Shown one piece after another: positions 1 through 7,209 of a stretch of DNA of 17,207 bases (position 1 is the first letter of the stretch; the number at the start of each line of letters is the position of its first letter). The stretch covers positions 26,097 to 43,303 of the forward strand of contig DFCM01000094.1 of assembly GCA_002366995.1 (NCBI GenBank), written 5' to 3'. A program made the position numbers and the translations under genes. The notes below the pieces were generated by a model. The model was not told the DNA's origin, searched no databases, and saw only the letters and a program-made list of their open reading frames with translations. Source of the DNA: a bacterium UBP3_UBA3054. Lineage in GTDB: Bacteria > Auribacterota > UBA3054.

Positions 1-960
1 TATGACGGCGGCTCCGGCCTTCTCTAGCACTCTGGCGTTCGCGAGCTGATGGTTGTCGGCCGCGAAGGGAAGCGGAATGAGGATGGCCGGAAGCTTGCAC
101 GCGCAGATCTCGGTCACGGAGAGGGCGCCAGATCTCGCCACGCAAAGGTTTGATTTTTTCATAAGCGAGGCGATATCGTCGAAGAAGGGGAAGAGCCAGT
201 AAGTCAGCTTGACGTTCTCGTATGCCGACCTTAAGGTCTCAATGTCGTTTTCACCGCAAAGATGGGCTATCTGCAGCGTGGGGAAATTGTCCTTCAGCCT
301 TGAAAGAGAGCGGGAGATCAGGATGTTGATGTTGTGCGCTCCCTGGGAACCGCCGAAGACCAATAGCAGCGGCCTGCTTTCGTTGTAGCCGGGAAGCTCT
401 TTCGCGAGGTCGTTGGCTGGTTCTGAAAAGGCTTTCCTCAGGGGATTGCCGGTAATGGCGAAGCTCGTCTCCTTCCTGATCTTTTTCTTCAGCTTCAGCA
501 TTATGGGATGGTCGGAGTCGAGACCGCAGGCGACCCTGACGCCGACTTTGGCCAAAAGTCTGGTGACGCGTCCCGGAATGGCGTTCGATTCGTGGATGAC
601 GGCGTTTTTGCCAAGCAAAAGCGCGGCCGAAAGAAGCGGCGCGCTGGTGTAGCCTCCGAAAGCCACGACGGCCTGGGGCTTCAGTTTTATTATAAGCGCG
701 AGGCTTTTCACAAAGCCCGCGATGTTCACGAAGAAATTCTTGATGACCTTAAACCCGCGTCCCTTGGGGGACGAGGGAATGCGGCAGAACTCAAGTCCGT
801 GCCTTGAGGCCAGACGCTCCTCCATGGAGCCTGCTCTGCCCGCGAAAAATATCTCTGCGTCGGGGAATTTTTCCCTGATTTCCTCACAGAGCGCCAAGGC
901 CGGCATGATGTGCCCGCCCGTTCCTCCTCCGCTCACCAATATTCTTTGCAATTCTTTCAT
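1..960 (-). CDS. murG: MurG, lipid II synthase, partial (C-terminus beyond left edge)
   Basis: Predicted UDP-GlcNAc:lipid I N-acetylglucosaminyltransferase, which makes lipid II on the inner face of the membrane. The frame is open for 320 codons and runs off the window; E. coli MurG has 355 residues, so the C-terminal tail is missing. Visible motifs are the N-terminal glycine loop GGGTGGH (residues 11-17), HESNAIPG (123-130), the inter-domain loop GGSQGAHNIN (203-212) and the UDP-GlcNAc-binding segment ARSGALSVTEI (275-285), followed by the EKAGAA stretch typical of the family. The ATG at 958-960 overlaps the ftsW stop as ATGA. No Shine-Dalgarno is visible, so translation is probably coupled to ftsW. 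The identification is secure. Confidence 0.96.
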   Translation of the reverse strand, partial: MKELQRILVSGGGTGGHIMPALALCEEIREKFPDAEIFFAGRAGSMEERLASRHGLEFCRIPSSPKGRGFKVIKNFFVNIAGFVKSLALIIKLKPQAVVAFGGYTSAPLLSAALLLGKNAVIHESNAIPGRVTRLLAKVGVRVACGLDSDHPIMLKLKKKIRKETSFAITGNPLRKAFSEPANDLAKELPGYNESRPLLLVFGGSQGAHNINILISRSLSRLKDNFPTLQIAHLCGENDIETLRSAYENVKLTYWLFPFFDDIASLMKKSNLCVARSGALSVTEICACKLPAILIPLPFAADNHQLANARVLEKAGAAVI

Positions 961-2102
961 CTGGCTGAAGTGCGGGAAACGACGCTGCGTTTTGTGAGTT
1001 GTACTTTAGGTTTGTTCTTGACCATGTTCAAAAAGAGGCCGCAGGCCCCAAGCAGGAACAAAAGCGAAGAGCCTCCGTAACTGATGAAGGGAAGACCCAT
1101 GCCCTTGTTGGGGAGCGTGGCCGTGACGACGCCTATGTTCGCGATGGCCTGGCTGCCTATGACCAGCGCGATACCGAAAGCTGTCAGGCGGCAGAAGGTG
1201 TCGTCGATCTTGGAGACAAGGCGCCACATTATCACCACAAGGAGGAAGAAGGCCGCGATCACGGCCGCCGAGCCGCAGAAGCCCAGCTCCTCTCCAATGA
1301 CGGCATAGATGAAGTCGGTGTGAGCTTCCGGCAGGTACTCCATTTTCATGAGAGAATTGCCGATGCCAAGACCAGTAAGCTTGCCGGAACAGATGGCCAT
1401 CAGAGCCTGGAGGTTCTGGTATCCGGTGCCCAGAGGGTCGGCCATCGGATTGAGGAAGGCCATTATCCTTTTCACCCTGTAAGGTTCATGGATGATGTAG
1501 TAGCAGCCCAACCCGCCGACAGTGACAATTCCTACGGCGATATAGCGGAACTTCATGCCGGCCGCGAAACAAATGGCTCCGCCGACCATGGCGATCAGAA
1601 GGGGAGTGCCGAGGTCTCTGCCGGCCAAAGCCAGGGCCAGGCCCATTCCCATTATGCACGCCGGGATCACGGCGCCTTTTATGAACGAGCCGGACTCCCT
1701 TTTCACACGTTCATACCACCAGGCCAGAATGAGGATCATGGAGTACTTCAGCGCTTCGGAAGGCTGGAATCTCAGGAAGCCGAGATTGAGCCAGCGCCTG
1801 GCGCCGTTCACGGTCACGCCGAGGGGCGTGAATACCATGATAAGGAACAAAAGGGACGCCAGGTAGATGATGGGGGCCATGCGTTTCACAAGATCGATCG
1901 GGATCTTGTACATCAGCGCCATGGCCCCGAATCCCATGATAAGCCACATTACTTCTCTCTTGAAGTAATAATACTGGTTGCCGGAATAGATCCTTTCGGC
2001 AACGTAAACGCTGGATGAATACACCATCAGCGCTCCGAAGCTGCAGAGCGCGAGGATGAGGCAGAAAAACACCCAGGGCAGTATTTTATCAATGGCTTTC
2101 AT
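957..2102 (-). CDS. ftsW: FtsW, septal SEDS peptidoglycan glycosyltransferase
   Basis: A polytopic SEDS-family membrane protein of 381 residues. It is predicted to polymerise lipid II at the septum together with the class B PBP encoded upstream. About ten hydrophobic segments can be seen. Family motifs are RFQPSE (111-116), GRDLGT (161-166), the long periplasmic loop ending in PEAHTDFIYA (258-267), and PNKGMGLPFISYGGSS (331-346). D263 in the AHTDF motif corresponds to the catalytic aspartate established for RodA and FtsW. FtsW is preferred over RodA because of the dcw context. The start has no clear Shine-Dalgarno and lies 15 bases after the LysM gene stop. The end overlaps murG by four bases. 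Confidence 0.95.
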   Translation of the reverse strand: MKAIDKILPWVFFCLILALCSFGALMVYSSSVYVAERIYSGNQYYYFKREVMWLIMGFGAMALMYKIPIDLVKRMAPIIYLASLLFLIMVFTPLGVTVNGARRWLNLGFLRFQPSEALKYSMILILAWWYERVKRESGSFIKGAVIPACIMGMGLALALAGRDLGTPLLIAMVGGAICFAAGMKFRYIAVGIVTVGGLGCYYIIHEPYRVKRIMAFLNPMADPLGTGYQNLQALMAICSGKLTGLGIGNSLMKMEYLPEAHTDFIYAVIGEELGFCGSAAVIAAFFLLVVIMWRLVSKIDDTFCRLTAFGIALVIGSQAIANIGVVTATLPNKGMGLPFISYGGSSLLFLLGACGLFLNMVKNKPKVQLTKRSVVSRTSAR

Positions 2103-2117
2103 TTACGCGGTCAATGA

Positions 2118-3134
2118 TCAACGGTTGGGGACAACGATGGTCTGTCCGATCTTAAGCTTGTCGCTGCTGGTGCCGTTCATGCTCATCAGCTCCTCGACGG
2201 AGGAGTTGAAGCGCCTGGCGAGTTTCCAGTAGCTGTCGCCGGCCTGGACGGTGTAATTCTGCGTTCCGGAAGCGGGAGCGGCAGTGGTCGTGGGCTGCGT
2301 GCTGGCGGGCTGAACGACAGAGGAGATGGAGGCGTTCACTTCTTTCGGCTGAACAGTCTCGGCCGGGGCTGAGGCGCTCTTCTCGCCGGGGATCTGGAGG
2401 ACCTGGCCGACTTTCAGGATCTGGCTGCGGGAAATATTGTTGACTTCGCAGAGGTCGTTGACCTTGACGCCGAACTTGCGGGCGATCTTGATCAGGTTGT
2501 CGCCGGCCTGGACGGTGTAGGTATTACCGGAAGTGACGGCGGACGGGCCGACGTAGCCAGTGGAAGAGCTCTGGTTGCCCTGATAGACGTAACCGGAGTT
2601 GGGAGCGGTCACGACGGAAGTTTCCGTGGCGGGCTTGGGCTGCAGGAAAGAAGATTTGGCAGGGGCGGCGGTTTCCGTTGTGACAGGGGAGATCTGAGTT
2701 GATGAACTGGTTTCTCCGACAATCAGTTCGCCGCTGGGAGGCGGAACGGGCGTGATGGTTTCCCTGGGGCCCAAGGGTTCCAGAGTCTTGCTGTTGTCAG
2801 GACCCCAGAGCGAGACGTTGCTCGTAGCCAGCGCGGAGTCGTCTATGCTCTCCTCGCCTTTGTAGAGCGAATCGTCGTTCTGGACTCTCAAGGGCTTCTG
2901 CATTTCCACGGAGTCGACGTAGGTGACCTGGGCGGGCGTCGATTCGGGGAAGCTGTCGATGTCCTGGTACGAAGTGCCGATGGTGTTGAGGTCTTTCTCG
3001 ACCAGCGCCTCGATGGTGTCGGGTGAAGTCAGTTCAAGGGTGACGTCCGTGCGGGGGGTCTCCTTGGCGCAGCCGAAGAAGAAGATGCCCACAAGGCTTA
3101 CCGTGAACAGGAAGATTAAGAATGATTTGTTCAT
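2118..3134 (-). CDS. LysM-domain lipoprotein, NlpD-like position
   Basis: A predicted envelope protein of 338 residues from the ATG at 3134. That start has AGAGAGG six bases upstream and is better than the in-frame TTG at 3152. A hydrophobic N-terminus ends in FFFGC with Cys22, a plausible but non-canonical lipobox, so it is probably a lipoprotein. A long Thr/Ser/Pro/Gln-rich linker follows, then two LysM modules at about residues 206-250 and 294-337, each opening with YTVQAGD. These should bind peptidoglycan glycan chains. No M23 peptidase domain or other catalytic domain is present, so this is not a complete NlpD or EnvC. Chlamydia has nlpD at the same place between murD and ftsW. A role in anchoring or organising septal wall is inferred. 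Confidence 0.85.
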   Translation of the reverse strand: MNKSFLIFLFTVSLVGIFFFGCAKETPRTDVTLELTSPDTIEALVEKDLNTIGTSYQDIDSFPESTPAQVTYVDSVEMQKPLRVQNDDSLYKGEESIDDSALATSNVSLWGPDNSKTLEPLGPRETITPVPPPSGELIVGETSSSTQISPVTTETAAPAKSSFLQPKPATETSVVTAPNSGYVYQGNQSSSTGYVGPSAVTSGNTYTVQAGDNLIKIARKFGVKVNDLCEVNNISRSQILKVGQVLQIPGEKSASAPAETVQPKEVNASISSVVQPASTQPTTTAAPASGTQNYTVQAGDSYWKLARRFNSSVEELMSMNGTSSDKLKIGQTIVVPNR

Positions 3135-3158
3135 ATGGTTCCTCTCTTTCAAGGTTGG

Positions 3159-4547
3159 TTAATTTTCGGTTGAAGAGAACTTACGGGCGCAGTCGGCGAA
3201 GTCGTCGCCCCTGGCCTCGAAACTTTTATACATGTCAAAGGACGCGCAGGCGGGGGAGAGAAGCACCACGCCTTTGCCTTCCAAAAGTTCAAATCCCTTG
3301 GCGACGGCTTCCTTCATGCTGCGGACTTCCGTGCACTTGAAATCGCCGCCGAAGATCATTTTGAATTTTTCCGTTGTCGCGCCGATCAAGAGAACGTGCG
3401 CCACTCTTCCTTTCATGTAAGGGATGAGCATGGCGTAGTCGCTGCCTTTGTCGAATCCGCCGAGAATGAGGGCCTGCGGGTAGGGGAACGCCATGACGGC
3501 TTCCACTGTGGCCTCGGGGTTCGTGCCCTTGGAGTCGTCCACGAAGAGGACGCCGTCCTTTTTGGCAACTGTCTCGATGCGGTGGCTGAGGCCGGTGAAG
3601 CTTTCGCAGGCTTTTCTTATCGTTTCCTCGTCCACGCCCAGCTGTTTGCAGGCGGCCATGGCGCAGAGCAGATTGATATGGTTGTGGCGGCCTTTCAGTT
3701 TCATCGCTTCCGGTTCGCCGCAGAAGGTCGTCTTTCCGTCCATGTGGAGCGTGAAACGGCCGTCTTCGAGAGACGCTCTGTTCAAGCCTTCCAGCGCTTT
3801 GTCGGAACCGGTCTCGTCAACGAAGACGGGTTTCAATTTGAAGGCGGAGACGAGCTTCTCCTCGTTTTCCTTCTCGGAGTGCCAGATGATGGCGGTGGTG
3901 CCGGGCTTCTGGCGGCGGAAGATGTTCTCTTTGGCGGAGCGGTAGGCTTCTATGCTTTTGTAACGGTCGAGATGGTCCGGAGTGAGATTCAGCCATATGG
4001 AGACATAGGGGGAGAATTCCCTGATCGTTTCCAGCTGGAATGAGCTCATCTCGATGACCAGTATGTGCTCGTCGGTGGTCTGCAGGGCGTATTCGCTGAG
4101 CGGGATGCCGATGTTGCCGGCGGTGAAATGCGGGACTTTCGCGACGTCCAATATGTGGGAAATAAGGGAAGTGGTCGTGGTCTTGCCGTTCGTGCCGGTT
4201 ATCGCCACCACCTTGCCTTTGCAGTGCCTTATGGCAAACTCCACTTCGCCGACCGCCTCAACGCCCATTTCCTCGGCCCAGATGACCGCTTCGTTGTCAG
4301 ATTTCACTCCCGGGGAGAGGACAAGGAGATCGGCGCCTTCGATGAAAGCCTTGGAATGGCGGCCAATCTCGACGTAGGCGCCCCTGGATCTCAGCTCGGC
4401 GGCTCTTTCCAGCATTTCCTTGCTGGGAGTCGTGGCGTGCCCGTGGTCGAAGCAGGCGTCGCTGACGCTCACTTCGTAGCCCAGGTCCAGGGCCAGTTTA
4501 GCTGCGGACATGCCGCTTTTTGCCAATCCCATTATTGCGATGCGCAT
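3159..4547 (-). CDS. murD: MurD, UDP-MurNAc-L-Ala:D-Glu ligase
   Basis: The cytoplasmic ligase that adds D-glutamate to UDP-MurNAc-L-alanine with ATP. Its 462 residues are slightly longer than E. coli MurD (438). The N-terminal nucleotide-fold domain opens with MRIAIMGLAKSGMSAA. The ATP-binding P-loop GTNGKTTTT is at 118-126, followed by the central-domain signature NLTPDHLDRY (187-196), with K206 in SAKENIF as the likely carbamylated lysine. RHNHIN lies at 287-292. The C-terminal domain has SHRIE (321-325), DDSKGTNPEAT (337-347) and SPACASFD (431-438), the last typical of MurD rather than of other Mur ligases. It starts 13 bases after mraY, with an AAGG overlapping the mraY stop as a weak ribosome site. 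Confidence 0.96.
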   Translation of the reverse strand: MRIAIMGLAKSGMSAAKLALDLGYEVSVSDACFDHGHATTPSKEMLERAAELRSRGAYVEIGRHSKAFIEGADLLVLSPGVKSDNEAVIWAEEMGVEAVGEVEFAIRHCKGKVVAITGTNGKTTTTSLISHILDVAKVPHFTAGNIGIPLSEYALQTTDEHILVIEMSSFQLETIREFSPYVSIWLNLTPDHLDRYKSIEAYRSAKENIFRRQKPGTTAIIWHSEKENEEKLVSAFKLKPVFVDETGSDKALEGLNRASLEDGRFTLHMDGKTTFCGEPEAMKLKGRHNHINLLCAMAACKQLGVDEETIRKACESFTGLSHRIETVAKKDGVLFVDDSKGTNPEATVEAVMAFPYPQALILGGFDKGSDYAMLIPYMKGRVAHVLLIGATTEKFKMIFGGDFKCTEVRSMKEAVAKGFELLEGKGVVLLSPACASFDMYKSFEARGDDFADCARKFSSTEN

Positions 4548-4560
4548 GAATATCTATACC

Positions 4561-5652
4561 TTATTGCAGTTTCAGTGTCGCTAAGCCCAATATCGCGAAG
4601 ATGAGGGCGAGAATGAAGAAACGCATGGTGACCCTGGTCTCAGGCCAGCCCTGCATTTCGAAGTGATGGTGGATGGGAGCCATGCGGAAAACTCTTTTCT
4701 GCGTCAGCTTGAAAGAGGCGACCTGGATGATATCCGAGCAGGCTTCCATGACGAAAATAAAACCTATGATGAGAAGCAGAACTTCTTTTCTGACTAGAAG
4801 CGCGGTGATGCCGATCGCGCCGCCCAAAGCGAGGCTTCCGGTGTCGCCCATGAAGACCATGGCCGGGTGCGCGTTGTACCAGAGGAATCCGAGTCCGGCG
4901 CCCACGAGGGCGGACAGGAAGACGGTCAGTTCGGCGGCGTCCCTGGCGTAGTAGATGTAGAGGTACTCGGCGATCTTCACGTTGCCGGCGCAGTAAGCCA
5001 GAACAAGGTAGGCCAGGGCCGCGATCGTGACAGTCCCGATGGCCAGCCCGTCAAGGCCGTCCGTTAAGTTGACGGCGTTGGAAGTGCCGACTATGACCAG
5101 CATGGCGAGGATTATGTAATAGTAGCCGAGATTCTCGATGACGGGATTCTTTATGAAGGGGACGTAGAAGGGGAAGCTCTCCTTGCCGTAGAAGATGAGG
5201 ACGAGGGCCGCGATGAGCGCCACCAGCGACTGCACGACGAGTTTCGTCTTGCCGGAGATGCCGGCGGCGTTCTTCTGCTTCACTTTGGTGTAGTCGTCGG
5301 CGAAACCGAGAAGTCCCAGAGACACGAAGACGCCCAGGGCGAGCATCGTGTAAAGCGAGAACTGCGCCCACAGAAGCGTCGAGACCGTGACGGCCAAAAG
5401 GATAAGGATGCCGCCCATGGTGGGGACGCCCTGCTTGTTCTTGTGCAGAAGATGCAAAGGCGGACACTCGTCGCGCCTGATCTCCTGGCCGATCTTCATC
5501 ATGTACAGCCAGCGGATAAGCGAGGGCGCCAGGATAAGGCTTATGACAAGGGCCGTCACCGCCGCCATGGCGGATCTGACCGAGATGTACTTGAAGACAT
5601 GGAAAGCCGGAACGCTTTCGCTGAGCCATCCGAAGAAAACGTAGTAGAACAT
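4561..5652 (-). CDS. mraY: MraY, phospho-MurNAc-pentapeptide translocase
   Basis: The integral membrane enzyme that transfers phospho-MurNAc-pentapeptide to undecaprenyl phosphate, giving lipid I. Its 363 residues match the family (E. coli 360), with about ten hydrophobic segments. Motifs are GVPTMGG (75-81), the DDY active-site aspartates (D119, D120), NLTDGLDG (195-202), MGDTGS with D270, and the HHH loop APIHHHFE (325-332), which separates MraY from WecA-type relatives. The ATG at 5652 has a good AAAGGA ribosome site four bases upstream. Unlike every other gene in the cluster it is preceded by a long gap (186 bases after murF), which may carry leader regulation. Confidence 0.97.
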   Translation of the reverse strand: MFYYVFFGWLSESVPAFHVFKYISVRSAMAAVTALVISLILAPSLIRWLYMMKIGQEIRRDECPPLHLLHKNKQGVPTMGGILILLAVTVSTLLWAQFSLYTMLALGVFVSLGLLGFADDYTKVKQKNAAGISGKTKLVVQSLVALIAALVLIFYGKESFPFYVPFIKNPVIENLGYYYIILAMLVIVGTSNAVNLTDGLDGLAIGTVTIAALAYLVLAYCAGNVKIAEYLYIYYARDAAELTVFLSALVGAGLGFLWYNAHPAMVFMGDTGSLALGGAIGITALLVRKEVLLLIIGFIFVMEACSDIIQVASFKLTQKRVFRMAPIHHHFEMQGWPETRVTMRFFILALIFAILGLATLKLQ

Positions 5653-5653
5653 A

Positions 5654-5842
5654 TTATCCTTTGACCTCGCTTATTGACAGGATGTTGCGGCCCGAAGACA
5701 AAATATCCCCGGACCGCAACCGGAATGCGGATGTAGAGACGCTGCCCTTTTTGGTGTGTGTGTTCGTGTAGGGGGAAGGGAGAAGCAGTTCGCCAATCAC
5801 CGCACACATTCCGTTCCTGCTTTTATTGTTTATATTTTTCAT
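5654..5842 (-). CDS. Doubtful 62-codon small reading frame between murF and mraY
   Basis: An open frame of 62 codons whose ATG overlaps the murF stop as ATGA and whose TAA ends one base before the mraY ATG. It therefore fills the gap exactly. An internal ATG at codon 12 (5809-5807) has an AGGA five bases upstream. I recognise no family. The predicted protein has no signal peptide or clear membrane segment, and much of it is encoded by the inverted-repeat sequence, which argues that the DNA is constrained as RNA structure instead. It could be a leader peptide whose translation affects the hairpins, a decayed gene, or chance. Confidence 0.22.
   Translation of the reverse strand: MKNINNKSRNGMCAVIGELLLPSPYTNTHTKKGSVSTSAFRLRSGDILSSGRNILSISEVKG
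5684..5720 (-). repeat. 11-bp stem-loop in the murF-mraY gap
   Basis: Inverted repeat with arms GTTGCGGTCCG (5720-5710) and CGGGCCGCAAC (5694-5684) around a 15-base loop. In the minus-strand RNA the only imperfect pair is a U-G wobble, so the stem is continuous. In the plus-strand RNA the same position would be a C-A mismatch. This favours a role in the sense transcript of the cluster. No U-run follows the stem, so it is not a typical intrinsic terminator. Confidence 0.55.
5714..5730 (-). repeat. Alternative hairpin sharing an arm with the larger stem-loop
   Basis: On the minus strand CCGCA (5730-5726) can pair with TGCGG (5718-5714) over a 7-base loop. The second arm is part of the left arm of the 11-bp stem-loop, so the two structures cannot form together. 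The stem is short, and the pairing may be fortuitous. Confidence 0.35.
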
Positions 5843-7209
5843 TGGTTGTTTTTGAACATTTCGTAAAAGTATTCTTCCAGCTTGTTGGCGCGCGAGCCCT
5901 TGAAAAGAACGGCGTCGTCAGCTTTGACGTAGGCTTTCAGGGCCTCTAGCACGTCCTTGGGTTCGCAGACCGCGACGCGGCATTTGCAGTTGCCTTCCTT
6001 CGCGCCTCTGGCGTAATCCTCGGCGTATTCGCCGGTGACGAAGAGAGCGTCCAGGAACTGGGACGCGAATCTGCCGATCTCATAGTGGGCGCCCTTGGCT
6101 TTGTCGCCAATTTCCAGCATGTCGCCGAGAAGGGCGGCCTTGCGGCCTTTCACGTCCATTTCTTTCAGCATCGTGAGGGAGGCTGCCATGGAGTCGGGGT
6201 TGGCGTTGTAGCAGTCTAAGATGAAGCGCGCGCCTTTGTGTTCGTGCAGTTCGTTCCTCAGTTTTTCGCCCTTGACGTTTTCCAACCCGGTCTTGATGTT
6301 TTCCAGTTTGATATTCTCTATCAGCGCATAGGCGCCGGCCGCTGCGCAAGCAATATTAAGCGCGTTGTAGGCGCCGATGACCGGGATATTGAGTTCCACG
6401 CTTCCCATGGGCGTTTTCAGTTCGCCTCTTAATCCCGCGGGGCATTCTTCCTTTATTACGAACTCGAAATCTCCGCCTTTTCCGAAACTGACGACGACAA
6501 GGTCCAATTGCTTGGCCAGCTCAGACAGTTTTCCGAAGAAGTCGCTCTCAATTGGAAGCGCGACTTTTCCGCAGGGAGGTACGCCGCGGAAGATCTCTGC
6601 TTTGGCCAGGGCGATGTTTTCCCTGCTGCCGAGATATTCGATGTGGGCGCTGCCCACGTTCGTTATGACGGCCGCGTTGGGGCGCGCCAGGCGGCTAAGA
6701 GACAGTATCTCGCCCTTGTGGTTCATGCCCATTTCGACCACGGCGCTTTTGTGCTCGCTGCCAAGCTTGAGAAGGGTGATGGGAAGGCCTATCTCGTTGT
6801 TGAGGTTTCCTTCCGTGACCAGCGTCTCGCCCAGCGTCTTCATTATGGAACCGAGCATGTTCTTGGTGGTGGTCTTGCCGCAGGAGCCCGTGACGCCGAT
6901 CATCGGTATCTTAACGCGCGCCCTCTGGTAGGCCGCAAGGTCCTGCAGGGCTTTGATGGTGTCGACGACGCGGTAGCAGGGGAGGTCTTCCGGAGCCTCG
7001 CAGCTCAGGATGCAGGCGCAGGCTTTGGCTTCTTTTGCTTTCGCGGCCACTTCTTTCGTGTTGCCGCCCCTGATGCCTACGAAGAGGTCGCCCGGCTCCA
7101 GTTTCCTGGTGTCGGTCGTGATCCCGAACGATCCGTCCGGGGCTTTCCCGGTAAACGAGAAGGCTGCGCCCAAGGCGGCAGCTATGTCTTCGTGAGTGAA
7201 CTTAAGCAT
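5839..7209 (-). CDS. murF: MurF, UDP-MurNAc-tripeptide:D-Ala-D-Ala ligase
   Basis: The cytoplasmic ligase that adds D-Ala-D-Ala to UDP-MurNAc-tripeptide, completing the pentapeptide. Its 456 residues match the family (E. coli 452). Visible are the N-terminal substrate domain with TTDTRKLEPGDLFVGIRG (31-48), the ATP loop GVTGSCGKTTTK (105-116), EGNLNNEIGLP (133-143), the VGSAHIEYLGS segment (185-195) with K203 as the likely carbamylated lysine, and DCYNANPDSM (332-341). GDMLEIG (362-368) and the C-terminal LFKGSRANKLE (435-445) are characteristic of MurF. The ATG lies inside the murE end, giving an 8-base overlap and likely translational coupling. Confidence 0.96.
   Translation of the reverse strand: MLKFTHEDIAAALGAAFSFTGKAPDGSFGITTDTRKLEPGDLFVGIRGGNTKEVAAKAKEAKACACILSCEAPEDLPCYRVVDTIKALQDLAAYQRARVKIPMIGVTGSCGKTTTKNMLGSIMKTLGETLVTEGNLNNEIGLPITLLKLGSEHKSAVVEMGMNHKGEILSLSRLARPNAAVITNVGSAHIEYLGSRENIALAKAEIFRGVPPCGKVALPIESDFFGKLSELAKQLDLVVVSFGKGGDFEFVIKEECPAGLRGELKTPMGSVELNIPVIGAYNALNIACAAAGAYALIENIKLENIKTGLENVKGEKLRNELHEHKGARFILDCYNANPDSMAASLTMLKEMDVKGRKAALLGDMLEIGDKAKGAHYEIGRFASQFLDALFVTGEYAEDYARGAKEGNCKCRVAVCEPKDVLEALKAYVKADDAVLFKGSRANKLEEYFYEMFKNNQ

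Larger units (their letters stand above)
5653..5838 (-). promoter_or_regulatory. murF-mraY intergenic gap, possible leader of mraY
   Basis: This is the only sizeable gap inside an otherwise overlapping gene cluster. On the minus strand it contains the stem-loop at 5684-5720, a competing hairpin at 5714-5730 and an open frame covering the whole gap. A promoter-like pair, TTCAAA and TATAAA separated by 16 bases, lies at 5829-5856 across the murF end. The match to consensus is modest. The structures lie 31 bases or more upstream of the mraY ATG, a suitable place for attenuation or translational control. Function is inferred from position and structure only. Confidence 0.4.

Noticed and set aside
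999..2018. A 339-codon open frame on the plus strand opposite ftsW
   Set aside because: It is exactly antisense to a clear ftsW gene. Its translation is rich in His, Asp and Gly without family motifs, as expected from a shadow of a GC-rich gene.
3135..3152. TTG start for the LysM lipoprotein
   Set aside because: The TTG lies upstream of the AGAGAGG ribosome site that serves the ATG at 3134, and the longer form adds charged residues ahead of the signal sequence.
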